Notes: generated from the sequence alone by a model not told the origin. Shown: positions 31,140-42,211, counted from the first letter of the stretch. The stretch is DNA of 64,000 nucleotides from Cordilura impudica (GCA_963682025.1 OY821519.1:160325457-160389456), one strand, 5' to 3'. A program made the numbers and translations.

Positions 31140-31646
31140 TCAGGTACTCTGTACGTGGATTGTTTTTTTTATTAAACTATTAATGATATTTGGTGGAAAA
31201 CTATTGTTTTGGAGTATATTCATAATCTTAATATTATTGTAAACATGAAATATTGTATCCGAAATATTTAATACTCTCCTGATGAAGTTTGTGGCGGTAT
31301 TTATAACAACTTGTTTAGGGTGTTGTGAGAAGCAATTTATAAGTCTTCCTGATGCCATTGGTTTCTGATACCAATCTACTTTTATAATGTTCTTCCGTTT
31401 GACAACTAATGTGTCAAGGTAAGATAGTCTTTCATCAATTTCTATTTCTTATGTAAATCTAATATCACAGTGGAATGAGTTAAATATATCCATAATTTCA
31501 TCTATTCCACTTGTTTTTACTATCGCGAAAAGGTCGTCAACGTATTTTGTTACACATCGGGGTTGCGAATTAAGTTTTTATGCTCTTATCCACCAACTCT
31601 TCCATCACAATATCAGCAATCACTGGAGATGCTGGTGAACCCATCG
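31140..31646 (-). pseudogene. G: RT palm (YVDD) to linker
   Basis: Starts with GMPMGSPASPVIAD right after the insertion, then a stop and frame shift near 31575-31590, then the YVDD box at 31533-31544 followed by LFAIVKTSGIDEIMD. An in-frame stop lies near 31452. The linker MASGRLINCFSQHPKQVVIN (31140-31358) is typical of the PLE region between RT and endonuclease. Confidence 0.82.
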
Positions 31647-31656
31647 GCATACCCTT
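31647..31656. repeat. Target-site duplication of D2, left copy
   Basis: GCATACCCTT, repeated at 33072-33081. Confidence 0.85.
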
Positions 31657-33071
31657 AGGTTAGGTAGGTTAGGTTGGAAGTGGCTGCTGATCCAAGGACC
31701 AGCACACTTAGACTCTGGGGTCCGTTGTGATACCACAGGACGAATAGGTGTTCCCCTCAGTCCCCACCGAAGAACCAGTTCGAGGTTCTGATGAAGCCCC
31801 TAAGATGTGAAATTTCCACGTTTGAGAGGTCAGAGAGATCCTGAAGAAACGGCGATCCCAATGTCCATAGTCTTGTTCTGGATAGCGCCGGGCAGTGGCA
31901 GAGGAAGTGTTCTAAGCTCTCTACCTCCTCCACATCGAAGCAGCTACGACAGAAATCACATGACGAGACCTTAAGGCGCTCAGCGTGTCTCCCTATAAGG
32001 CAGTGCCCAGTAACAACAGCAACTACCGTTGAGATCTTCCCACGGGGGAGTGATAACAGCGCATTTGTACGCTTTCGATTCAGAGCAGGCCAGATTTGTC
32101 TTATGATCCTACACGTTAATCCATTAGCCCATCTGCTATTCGTTATGCCGATTCCACGGGTGTACCAACACATTCCAAATCCGCTGGAACCTGTAAGGTA
32201 GTACCTTGTCTTGCCAGCTCATCCGCTTTGCAGTTTCCCGGTATGTTCCTGTGCCCTGGGACCCATATGAACCTGATGTCGAACTGCTTGGCCATCTCAT
32301 TTAAGGACGTGGGGCAGCTAAGGGCGGTTCTCTTTTTCAGGAACACTGATCGCATGGATTTTACCGCGGCTTGACTATCAGAATAGATGTTGACTGCGGT
32401 CGTAGACAGAATATTCCGACCCAACCAGTCAGCAACCTCCTTTATTGCCAGTACCTCTGCCTGATATACACTGCATTGGTCTGGTAACCTTCGCGCCAGA
32501 TTTAGTCCAAGCTCCCCTGAATGGACTCCAAAACCAACCTGACCGCACAATTTAGATCCGTCAGTATACAAATTTACGGAACGCCTACTGCCTGGTGTCC
32601 TCCCAGACCAAGATTCCCTGGTCGGTATTAGTGTACAGTAGTGACGCTCAAATACGCTCCTTGGAGTAGTGTAATCCACGTTCAATGGCAAGTTCCTGTC
32701 ATTCAGGATCACTCCGTGGCCACAATTGTAGCCCCGCCATTGTAGATTGCTTCTTAATCGAATGGCCGATGAGGCCGCCGACTGCTTCCCTAATATATCC
32801 AGTGGTATTAGGTGTAATAGGATGTTCAAGGCATCCGAAGGTGTAGTACGAAGGGCTCCAGTGATGCACATGGAAGCGATTCTCTGTACCTTTGCGAGAA
32901 GGTTGTTATTGGTGGCCTTCTCCAAAGCAGGCGACCAGACGATGACTCCGTACAGGAGTATTGGACGGACCACCGCTGTATAGATCCAGTGAGCAATTTT
33001 CGGACTAAAGCCCTATCGCTTACCAATGGCCTTCTTACAGGAGTATAAAGCTATAGTCGCCTTCTTCACCC
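31657..33071 (-). mobile_element. Element D2: 5'-truncated copy of the D family
   Basis: 1415 bp closely matching 18411-19830 and flanked by GCATACCCTT on both sides, so the insertion into G's RT is unambiguous. It ends in the same (AACCT)n tail (31657-31677). 5' truncation inside RT is usual for target-primed reverse transcription. It retains codons near 33030-33071 (VKKATIALYSCKKAIGKR) that are deleted in copy D. Confidence 0.92.
31757..32973 (-). pseudogene. D2: RT thumb, RNase H, C-terminal Cys segment
   Basis: A long frame, 32143-32973, runs from ILLYGVIVWSPALEK through RNase H: LYTDGSKLCGQVGFG, YQAEVLAIKE, IYSDSQAAVKS and WVPGHRNIPGNCKADEL, all four acidic catalytic positions present. 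At 32143-32173 a deletion of about 30 bp relative to D (33 bases around the SCKLELRLRAAG segment) shifts the frame, and the C-terminus continues in 31757-32173 with CDFCRSC ... HFLCHCPAL. Not functional because RT is truncated. Confidence 0.85.
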
Positions 33072-33320
33072 GCATACCCTTCATCCGTGTATAATATTTT
33101 CCAGCGTACGTAAAATAGAGCTTGTCAATAATGCAGAATTTTATTATATCTAAAAATAATGGCTTCGTCATTTTGGTATATTTTTGAATAGTTTCCCATT
33201 TACTGTCTATGGTATTAATCGCGAAGTCAACTGGAATACTGGGAAATATAGAGACTACGTCAAGAGAAATCATCGTTTCGTCCTCACTTATATATGAATT
33301 ATTTTTCCGATTCTTGAATT
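33013..33320 (-). pseudogene. G: RT fingers/palm A, fused to D2 sequence
   Basis: MISLDVVSIFPSIPVDFAIN holds the first catalytic Asp of the PLE RT, followed by FCIIDKLYFTYAGKYYTRMK. After the target site (33072-33081) the open frame runs on into D2 sequence down to 33013, a chimera created by the insertion. Confidence 0.85.
33072..33081. repeat. Target-site duplication of D2, right copy
   Basis: GCATACCCTT, matching 31647-31656. Confidence 0.85.
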
Positions 33321-33891
33321 CTATCGCGTCTTTAACATTGAAAATTCGCGGCGCGTTGGCGACTCTCTGCGGGAGAGTTGTAATTTCGATGTTGGATCCC
33401 GTTTTAATATTTTGTATGTTGATCTATTATTTAAAATTGTAGTAATTTTTCGCTCATAATCTGTTTTGTTCAATGCCACTGTAATATTACCTTTATCCGA
33501 ATTAGTTATAATGATATCTTTATTTTTATTAAATAATTTTTGTGTTTGCTCCACTGTTTTTATGATTGTCTTTTCTCTCCCCCTTATTCTCGTTGTTTTT
33601 ACATGTCTGTCCGACATGTATGTAAACTGTGTTCTAGTAATCTCTTGTTCTTTTTTTATCTTTAATTGTTTGTATACAAGTTTCTCTATCTGTAATGCAT
33701 TTGAATATAGGGAACTCTTTTTTCGTTGTGGGGAGAGCAAACTTAAGACCCAACGCGAAGAGCCATTGAGTGTCTATCGGTATATCAGTTTCGGTTTTAT
33801 TCACAAACCATTTATTATCATTGTTGATGTTTAGTTCCTTTCTCTGCTTATCCTTTAGTTTGTTTAATTTATTGATCTGTGTTTGTTTCAA
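33321..33891 (-). pseudogene. G: N-terminal region of the PLE protein
   Basis: Two overlapping frames (33634-33891 and 33321-33740). The first has LGLKFALPTTKKEFPIFKCI; the second has DIIITNSDKGNITVALNKTDYERK and RSTYKILKRDPTSKLQ, which are the conserved PLE motifs before the RT core. The frames are offset by a shift near 33640-33740. Confidence 0.8.
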
Positions 33892-33960
33892 TCGTCTTTC
33901 TAAACAAGCATTAATTTTGTCTTCACTTTAAAATAAAAGAGCGGCATCTTCATTGTCTAA

Positions 33961-34976
33961 AAATTTTAATATTGCAGTTTTGTTACTCTTTCAGTTTCGT
34001 TGGTTCTGTTTTAGCATATGTTTTTGTTGTATCAAAATGTTGATGATTTTTTGTTGAAAGATTTCAACATTTCTCTCCAATATGTTTGTTATTTTTGTTG
34101 ATAATTTACCATTATTCTTAAATATTGTGTGAACGTTTTTTTCACAAAGTTAGGAATAATGCCAAATTTTCTACATTGCAATAAAAATGTCAGTGATGTC
34201 TTTTCCTTTGATGTACTTTTGTTGATATTTCTGTGAATTTTAATATCAACAAAAGTGAACAACAATGCCATGAACAAATTTAATTTTCATTATCTCTAAT
34301 TTAGTTATTTGATTTCGATTAAGCTCCAACATGTATAAAGCATCAATTGGATCGTTTCGTGACGTTTTTATTTCTTATATATTGATATTGAATTCGTTTT
34401 TAATTGTGTCAGTGCCAAGATTGTCTCTAATTGGGTGGGGAAAAAAATTTAATTTGATTATTCTTTAATTTCTTCACAATTTCATCACATTCCAGTAGAT
34501 AGTTTGGAAGTATCTTTGTTTCGATGGAAATTCTTTTGTATTTACAGTTTGCTCCTATTAACTTGATGTCGTTGTGAAGTTATGACTGTTATCAACTACG
34601 ATTGGAGGAATTTTAATAGCATCTTCCCTAATTTCTCCATTTTCCACACTTGAAGCATCATCTTCTTCAATGCAGAAAGCATCCGGAACCTATTACTATG
34701 ACTAATAAATAATTAATTTCCAAAGAAAAATAAACAGCCGATTTTCACACTCCGAATGCTGCAAATGACTACTGAATACTCTTCGAAATAACTTTCGAAT
34801 TTAGTAGACATACCTACGCAAAAATAAATATTTTTAAAGTCGTCCAAAATTTGTATTTTATCATTGTCATATAAAAGTACTATGTAAAATAGGCAATTTT
34901 TTGGGAAAATAAGTCAACTTTAGTTAGTAGTCATTTTAAAAATATATGCTTTTGGATTTTCAATTTTTCAATATAT
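33961..34976. other. Spacer, possibly 5' region of G
   Basis: No coding sequence recognised. It includes a perfect hairpin at 34215-34256 and a weaker inverted repeat near 34030-34080 (TTGTTGAAAGATTTCAAC). Confidence 0.5.
34215..34256. repeat. Perfect 15-bp inverted repeat (hairpin)
   Basis: ACTTTTGTTGATATT (34215-34229) and AATATCAACAAAAGT (34242-34256), separated by 12 bases. All 15 base pairs match. Confidence 0.85.
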
Positions 34977-35219
34977 CTGTGGTCACAAACGATAACCGCC
35001 TAAGTCGACCTAAGAACGATTTGAGTTATGTATACTATCATGTTCTACAAAAAAAACTTTATGTTTACGTGAAATCCCCATTTTTCTGTTTTTTTTTTAA
35101 AGCTGTTAATAAAAATATAATGACCTAATTCGTAATGAAGCCCCATTACATTTATATAAAAAGTTATTTTCCTCGAAAGCAACAATTTTGATTTAGGCGG
35201 TTAATGCTTGTGACCACAG
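34977..35219. mobile_element. MITE-like inverted-repeat element, 243 bp
   Basis: Left arm CTGTGGTCACAAACGATAAC then CGCCTAAGTC; right arm, on the other strand, CTGTGGTCACAAGCATTAAC then CGCCTAAATC. About 30 bp of nearly matching terminal inverted repeat and no coding sequence. The target duplication could not be settled because the flanks are AT-rich. Confidence 0.75.
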
Positions 35220-35235
35220 TTATTACTTCATCTAA

Positions 35236-35956
35236 TAGTTCGTTTACATCTAAGCAAAATCTAGAACGTACGAGATTTCGAGCGAAATCTAGCTAATTTT
35301 TACTGGATTTCCCATAGAAAACAAAATCTAGCTCGTTACTAGATTTGTGCAAAATCTCACAAAATCTTGTCAAACTTGGGCACCACCAAATGATACTACT
35401 GTGTTTTTTTAATATTGTAGTAGAAAATTACAACACAGTGACTGAAAAATTGACATTTAAAAACAAAAACATAAGCAAACAAGTTGAATAAAAAGGAAAT
35501 AAAATATTAATTATTAATAAAAATGACGAGTCTATAATAAAAAAAATATTTAGCAATTGAAAAGTTATAATTTTTTATACTTATATGTGCCCATTCCCAT
35601 CTGCTATATAATAATTGTGCAAAATGCATTTGTTTTTGTTGTTCAAACAATACATTTAACAAATACTGATGTTTTTTTTTTTTGCAAAATTTCTATTTCA
35701 GCTTGTGCTTTTTTCATTTATGATACATAATATAATTACAAAATCTGTTCCTTTTTAGAATTTTCCATATTTCCATTTTCCTATTGTTTTGTTTATTTTT
35801 GTTATTTCTAGTTTATATGTCTTATTTTAATCAGCTGTTTATTGTTGTGGAAACAAAATCTCACAAAATGTCAAAAAAGTTATATGTAAACGGTATAGAT
35901 TTTGAAATAGATTTCAACTAAAATCTACTAGATTGCCCTCAGATGTAAACGCACTA
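35236..35956. mobile_element. MITE-like inverted-repeat element, ~0.7 kb
   Basis: Left end TAGTTCGTTTACATCTAAG and right end (other strand) TAGTGCGTTTACATCTGAG form imperfect terminal inverted repeats with TAA on both outer sides. Many CTAGATTT / AAATCTAG motifs crowd both subterminal regions. No coding frame. It begins only 16 bp after the MITE at 34977-35219. Confidence 0.65.
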
Positions 35957-36775
35957 TAAGAGAAACATTCTTCATACAAAAAATTAAAAAAAAAATTACA
36001 ATTATTTAGTTCTCAATAATGGAAACTATCTTTAAATTCTGTCAGAATCTGATGACGATGACTTGGTATTTTTTTTATTCATATGCCAACCCTATTCAAT
36101 GTTTCGTAAAGTAACTACTAATATATCGTCAAATAAGCTAGATTTAAACAGCAATATCTGCAATAAAAACAGATTTTAGATTTTATTTCCCCAGTCAATA
36201 TGGCACTCCTATTATTATGAAATAATTCTGCGAAACAATTTATATTTGGAAATTAACATCTGGCATTGGACAAACTAATGTATATGTGTGTACAAATATA
36301 ATAAATATATAATTATGATAAATAATGATATATGAAAAATGTAAAAAGTTAGAAAAATTATAAAAAAAAACTGATAAATCTTATTACATATTTGAAATTA
36401 GCACATTCAAATTGAAATGTGTACCAAATTTCATAATTTTACGATGGCTCCTTCTATATAAGTTACATTTTGTATGGACTCGTGCGACAGTGGCTTAAAA
36501 GCAGTGTTGCTAAGATCCATTGTTTCTTGATTTTTCTTTGTTAATTTTAGTATGAAACCAAATTTTTAAATGTTTTTAAATTGTTTGGTCAGGGAATGCC
36601 TTCACGACGTAAATAATCGATAATAGGAACTGATATCCATTGTAATTATGTAGGTATATCAAGATAGTGTGCCCTGCATATAAAAATGGAAGTCACAAAA
36701 GAAAACTTTTCGAAGCACACTCATGTCTAACGACTCTTCATTTAGTAAAAATTTCAAACTATCGACGTTACTATC
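35957..36775. other. AT-rich spacer
   Basis: No recognisable gene on either strand. Confidence 0.5.
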
Positions 36776-37279
36776 TACAGTGAAAACTCTACTAACGGAC
36801 ACCACCCGTAGGCGATCACCTCTATGAAACGGACAATTTTCCAAGTCCCTTTGTTTTCAAAGTATTGTTAAAACAAATTACTCTCTGCTGGACGGACACT
36901 CCCATGGCCGGACGCGGACACCTTTTTTCTGTAAAACACCTCCAGTAGACGGACAAAAATTTTAGCAAATACGAGAAAAACATACAAAACATGTTCATTC
37001 ATATATAAAAATTATTACCATACTATTTGCGCTTAAGCCACAGCAACACAACACATACATTTTAAGTTGTGTGATTTCCCTTTTTTCTATCATTGACAGA
37101 TTGTTGCGTGGTTTTCTTTGAAGTTTTTTTAAGCGAGTTCATTTGAGAGTAAGTGTTGATTGAGTAAGGTGTTATAATTGTCACATGGCTGGGCGAAATT
37201 CTCTTACATTAAAAGAAAAAGTTAAAATTATAAATGTTCAAGAACATGAAAAACTTTCAATCCGTGAGATTGCAAAAAG

Positions 37280-37336
37280 GTATTGTAACAAAACAAATTT
37301 TTTTAATTACATACATACATATTTATATTTTTTAAG
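37280..37336 (+). other. B2 transposase intron 1
   Basis: 57-nt intron equivalent to 12057-12113 in B1, GTATTGTAAC at the donor side and TTTTTTAAG at the acceptor side. Confidence 0.7.
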
Positions 37337-37401
37337 ATTTAATATTGGAAAAACTCAGTCTACGAGCATTCTAAAAAATAAGGAACATCTTAGAGCCAGA
37401 T

Positions 37402-37446
37402 GTTAATCTGGATTTAACATTAATTATAAAAAGAATTGTCTTTCAG
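37402..37446 (+). other. B2 transposase intron 2
   Basis: 45-nt GT-AG intron, GTTAATCTGG to TCTTTCAG, at the short limit for insect introns. It contains the only stop between the DNA-binding subdomains. In B1 the acceptor AG is changed to GA. Confidence 0.6.
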
Positions 37447-39044
37447 CAAAAGGTTCGGAAGTTGACAAGATGTGTTTTGATTGGTTTGCAATTGCCAGAA
37501 GCAAGAATTTGCCTATATCAGGACCAATTGTAAAGGCAAAGGCCAAAGAAATAGCGGAGAAAATAGATTATCATGGATTTTCTGCTTCAAATGGGTGGCT
37601 ACAAAAATGGTGCAAGCGACATAATTTTGCTTTTAGGTGCATTTCAGGAGAGGCCGCGGACGTTATTCCTGAAGATGTGATGCAGTTTAAGACAAAACTC
37701 CCTTCAATACTTTGTAACTATAAGCCAGAAGACATTTACAATGCAGACGAGAGTGGTCTTTTTTTCGAGCACTTCCTACAAAAACTTTAGCTCTTAAATC
37801 AGAAAAATGTACCGGAGGTAAATTGTCAAAAGAAAGGTTAACAATCTTGTTTTGTGTAAACATGGTTTGTCAGAAAGAAATAATGTTAGTTATTGGTAAA
37901 GCTGCTCGTCCCCGCGCATTTAAAAACATATCTGTTGCCGAATTACCAGTTGATTGGAAATCCAATAAAAAGGCCTGGATGACGAGAGACATAATGAGCG
38001 AGTGGTTGCATCATTTGGATAACAAAATGAGGTCTTGCAATAGAAAAATTATTTTATTTTTAGACAATGCTGCATCTCATCCTAGGGACTTGTCACTTAC
38101 CAATATTAATGTAAGCTTTTTGCCAGCAAATACAACATCGGTTTTCCAACCTCTGAACCAAGGCATAATTCATAGTTTTAAAGTTAACTATAGAAGTTTG
38201 ATTTTGATTACGTAATCTCAAAAATGAGTTCGGCCAAATCAGTATCAGGGCTTTCAAAGAGTATCACTGTTCTGGACGCAATATGTTTTATGAAAACCGC
38301 ATGGAATAAAGTTGAACCTTCTACAATAAAACACTGTTTTCGCAAAGCCGGATTCATGGATCAAAACCAAATTGTAAACGGATTTGATCCCGAAGATAAT
38401 GTACCATTAGCAACACTACTGAATTTTCAAAGAATTTCAGAAACTAACGAGACTAGTTTTGAAGAATTTTTAAACATCGATAACACTGCATACACTGAAA
38501 ATGATGACATTGAAATAAACTTTAAAAATGCACAAACTTCAGAAATAATATCAAGTGATTCAGAAGAGGATGTTGTAGAGCAAGAAATCGATAAAATTAA
38601 ATCGTTCGAAGAAGCCCTAACACTGATTGCACGTTTGAAAGCTTTTGCTTTAAACGATTTTATGGCATATAAAATATTAAACAATTTGGAAACCCGTTTT
38701 GAAGAAATGCACAAAAAATGGAAGCAAGCGAACTCTAAGCAGGCTACAATCCGCCAGTTCTTTTTCACTACCACATAAATTTAAGTTTTTTGAAGTAATT
38801 TTTTTTAACCAAAAACGATCAATCTCATTTTGTTACTTGTTTGAATTAAACTAAAATGAATTTAAAAAATAAATAAACATACATAGTTATTTAAGTTGTA
38901 ATGCGTAGAAATTTGTTTTACTCATAATAGCATACATATTAAATTGCAGATAAGTCCTGACCTTTTTAAATGAACTATCCCGAAGACGGACACCTCCCGT
39001 TAAGGGTCAAATTTGCTGTGACGGTCGGTGTTCGCCTACTGTAT

Positions 39045-40393
39045 TTCCCAAATTTCTACTAACATCTACTAATACTCCAAAATTGTTCATTTGAAATGCA
39101 CGTCATTGAATTTAATTTAATATATTATTAAAATATCAAACAACCACAGCAGCTTTCTGTTCGGGCAAAGCGAAAAGTCCAAATTTTTTTATTTCAATAG
39201 GCGGTCGCCACTACACGATGAGATTTGCTTGTTCTTCAGCAGTTTAAGGCCGTCTTAAAATAACTTTAATACAGTAAGCGAATTTTTAATAGACGCTTAG
39301 ACGTTTTTGAGATTTATTAACTAAAACGAAATAAATTAATTTAGTTTTTTCTGTTTATTAATAAATAAAAGTAATTGCAACTTCAGATTTTAGAACTAAA
39401 CACGTAAATAAAAGTTATAACAAAAAAGCTTTTCAATTATGTGAAATTTAAATAGGCGCTTTTCGTAAATAATTTAAATTAGTTTATTCAACACTGCTTG
39501 GCATTGATTCCACAAGTTTCTGAAGTGTGCTACCTGAATATATAGCCATTTTTAGAGATCGTCACTTCATATTCTTACACGCTATTGCATTGCTTTCAGT
39601 TCTCATAAATAGTTCTGGACAACGTTTCCCATACATTTTGGCACCAAGTTAGAATTGGGAATAAAGCCGATGATAGAATTTTCCTCACAATAACAAAAAA
39701 TATACCTAAGCTTTCCTGGTTGCTTACCGTGGAAGCTGTAGAAGGTGTAACCTCCCCATAACGAAATAGCACTTTCTGCTCATTTTAGGAGCAGAAATAC
39801 CAGTAATAACTGCCTCTTTATGCCACTATATATTCCACTCAGTTGACTATGACATTTGATATCTTAAAAAGTCTAATATATGTGGTAATGGAGGTTTTCT
39901 TCGATTTCTTTCAATAAATATTCGAATCTTTCTACAAAATTTGTTGGATCAACGTTTCGCAATAAATATTAAATTTTTGCACAACTCGATTTTGTATTTC
40001 TAAAATTGTTCTTAGAAAGTGCTCCCCCTGATGACAGCATTTGGCCACGTTTTCTTTCAAGAATGCTTCTAATCCACCTACTCGTATATACACTAGTGCC
40101 CAAAAGTATTTGCCAACCCTCCTCCTTAAAATTTCAAATGTTCATATCTCCTTTATTTTTCACTGAAAGCTCTTCAAATTTAACAAGTACATTCTTTATT
40201 TACTTTTGCTATTTACATAAATATTTTTTTAAAGACGATCAAGAGAGTCGGTTGTGTTTTTAATAAAGCTCCTTAACTTATCTTAATTTATCGTGGAAAT
40301 AAAACATATTAAAAATTAATTTTTAAACTGTGTACCGTAATAACGCACATTATTTTTATTTTATTTTTCATTATCTTAATTAAAAAACTCCGC
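39045..40393. other. Spacer without a recognisable gene
   Basis: Minus-strand fragments near 39660-39990 (for example NVDPTNFVERFEYLLKEIEE) look vaguely protein-like but are broken by stops. A segment GTGCCCAAAAGTATTTGCCA near 40095 resembles the ends of some Tc1-like elements, without a partner. Confidence 0.4.
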
Positions 40394-40397
40394 ATAT
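40394..40397. repeat. Target-site duplication of H, left copy
   Basis: ATAT, matching 48680-48683. Tetranucleotide TA-rich targets are typical of errantiviruses. Confidence 0.8.
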
Positions 40398-40752
40398 AGT
40401 TTGGTGTGGAGTAAACAAAAAAACACTTTTGATCTTTTTGATGTCTCTTTATTAACTGCCTTTATTTCATTTTTTATTCATGCTTATAAGCTAAATTAAA
40501 CATATAACTTAAAAGTAAAGAATTCTGTTGACGATGCAAATTCACACGGTCAACAGAAGCGTTCATTAAATTACCAAGAACATGCATACATCATGTACGT
40601 TGGGCATGAACACTTGTTTTAAGTATTCGGGTTGCAAGTCATTTATGTGGATGAGGCGAATCTGCTTATTAGGCAGATTCGTTCATAAGACAAACTGAAC
40701 AAAAATATATAAAAATGCAAATTTACTTTAGGAGAGTTTGCTCCATATGACT
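40398..40752 (-). repeat. Element H, 3' LTR
   Basis: Begins AGTTTGGTGTGGAGTAAAC and ends CTCCATATGACT on the plus strand. It includes a short palindrome AATCTGCTTATTAGGCAGATT (split arms AATCTGC / GCAGATT, near 40660-40680). Confidence 0.92.
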
Positions 40753-42211
40753 CCTCCACCCCCAGATTCAACAGTCTCTGTTGAATGTGTGGCAGCCGGT
40801 TTTAATTCGATATTAACATCAATTTCCCGATTCTTTTTGTAACATTTCTTGCAGACCGAATACATTACAACCATGAGTATTATCAAAAAAACTAAAGATA
40901 TATTTAAGCCGTAAGATACATTTTTGTGGTACATTAGTTCTTCAATTTGGTTTATATTCTCAAATTGGTTAATCTTAATTTTTTCAAAGGTAAGTTTTTC
41001 TCCAAATACTACCCCTATTATATCATTATTTGGGTAGATAAATTTTTCGTTTACAATAGTGTTTTTATTTACAAAAGTTTTGTTCAATAATTTAAGTTCA
41101 CAATCATAAAAATTAATGAGATTATTTCTATTTAGTACAATACTTCTATGGTCACAATTTTGAGTGAGTTTGGCATTAAATGCATTCTTTATTAAAATTA
41201 GATCGTCGTCAATAGCGACGATGCTTGTTTGGTTATTGAATACCAATCTGCAATTTCTATCCACAACGCAGTTTTTACTTTCTACAAGATCGCTTGCCAG
41301 TACATTTTCTTTGTATGAGAAGGTCGTGTTCCTGACTGTGATTACTAATTTGGGTCTTTCCTCAATTTCAAGGTACCTATCGTTCGGTAGTGGTGTTATT
41401 AGTTTCAAGTCTGCCAGAAAAAAGTCTTTAGGAATTTTTATTGCTATAATGAGCGAATTATTCTTATAAGTCATTACTCCTAACTTTAAAAATTTTAATT
41501 TGAAATAATCGATGTTGAATTTTTCAATTTCTTCGGGTGTCAGTATACCTGGGTGTACTATATTGCTTCTAGCTGCTGCTATATTCTCCTGAATTTGCGT
41601 TATTTTGCTTTCAAAGTTTTTCAATTTAAGCATTTGATCGGTGTAAAGAAGTTTTCTAACTATTTCGCTGTTGCGTTTTTTAATTTCTGCAAAAGTACTA
41701 TTTATTTTAATTCTGTCAGTTTCTATAGCCTCTCGTATAATTTCAATGGAGTCATTGAAGTGTGTATTAATTGTGATTTGCTTATTTACGGCGTTTATGG
41801 CATTGTGACCGTTAATTTCAGCGCATTTTAGGTGTTCTATAATTTCCTCTCTGTCGTCGTCGTCCATCAGGCCGAACATCCATTTATAAACATTTCCTAT
41901 TCCGTTAATTAGTCCTCTTTTCTTTCTACTAAACTCAAAAGGTATTAATGTTTTAATTTTTGCCCGACAATACTGATTTCTTTTCTCAAAATTTCTCTGT
42001 TATCAATATCCATTTCTTCTATATTTTTGGCTATCTGTTCAATTATACCTAAGTATTCGGTAGGGTATATAATATGTAAGACCGTGTTTGTTGCATTAGG
42101 AACTTCTACTCGTTTTACCTGCAGCATCGCGTACCCTGAATTCTCCTCAGCCTTTTCGACCCTTAGAAGTGCTTGGACCGTTGTCAATAGCATCATTATC
42201 ACGATCCTCAT
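40728..42211 (-). pseudogene. env: Element H env (F-type envelope), with a frame break
   Basis: The ATG at 42209-42211 opens a signal-peptide-like start (MRIVIMMLLTTVQALL). That frame stops at 41945. The remainder is open from about 41930 to 40728 in another frame (listed start at 41879 is an internal Met). Features in the second frame: a basic SRKKR cluster before a Gly-rich GLINGIG segment near 41890-41920, which looks like the furin site and fusion peptide of F-type envelopes; many sequons; a hydrophobic membrane segment near 40850-40900; and a short tail that ends inside the LTR. The break lies in an A-rich run near 41945-41960. Confidence 0.8.
40753..40765 (-). other. Element H polypurine tract
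   Basis: Minus strand TCTGGGGGTGGAGG directly before the LTR start AGTCATATGG. The env reading frame ends across this tract and into the LTR. Confidence 0.75.

Larger units (their letters stand above)
30380..33960 (-). mobile_element. Element G: Penelope-like element (PLE), split by a D-family copy
   Basis: Minus-strand order is the PLE one: N-terminal region, reverse transcriptase without a large RNase H, linker, and a C-terminal GIY-YIG endonuclease. The 3' region has the CCTGAAGATGCATGTC-like segment typical of PLE tails. A 1415-bp non-LTR fragment (31657-33071) with a 10-bp duplication, GCATACCCTT, sits inside the RT. At least three frame breaks and stops make it inactive. Borders are approximate. 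Confidence 0.82.
37185..38778 (+). pseudogene. B2 transposase (pogo/Tigger type)
   Basis: Same layout as B1: helix-turn-helix start, CENP-B-like domain, DDE domain, acidic tail, QATIRQFF end. Intron 1 is 37280-37336 and intron 2 is 37402-37446 (GTTAATCTGG ... CTTTCAG). Removing intron 2 takes out the apparent stop at 37404-37406 and joins RAR to SKGSEVDKMC. First Asp context NADESG is intact, second (LDNAASHP) intact, third reads QPLNQGII, so Asp is changed to Asn. The T7 run at 37759-37765 breaks the frame as in B1, and so does the stop at 38213-38215. Better preserved than B1 in its N-terminal half, but still not a single open frame. Confidence 0.88.
36778..39042 (+). mobile_element. Element B2: pogo/Tigger-like DNA transposon, copy 2
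   Basis: 2265 bp flanked by TA (36776-36777 and 39043-39044). Left end CAGTGAAAACTCT. At the right end about 12 bases (GGGAGATTTCAC in copy 1) are missing, so the terminal repeat is damaged. The interior matches copy 1 (11555-13825) throughout with scattered differences. Confidence 0.92.

Noticed and set aside
34040..34075. Second hammerhead-like string on the plus strand (TTGATGA ... GAAA)
   Set aside because: First box is TTGATGA instead of CTGATGA, stem II is a T-run that cannot pair, and the strand is opposite to G.
38213..38257. A third pogo intron from GTAATC to TATCAG removing the shared stop
   Set aside because: It would be only 37 nt and would not restore the conserved frame; copy 1 also lacks the final AG context.
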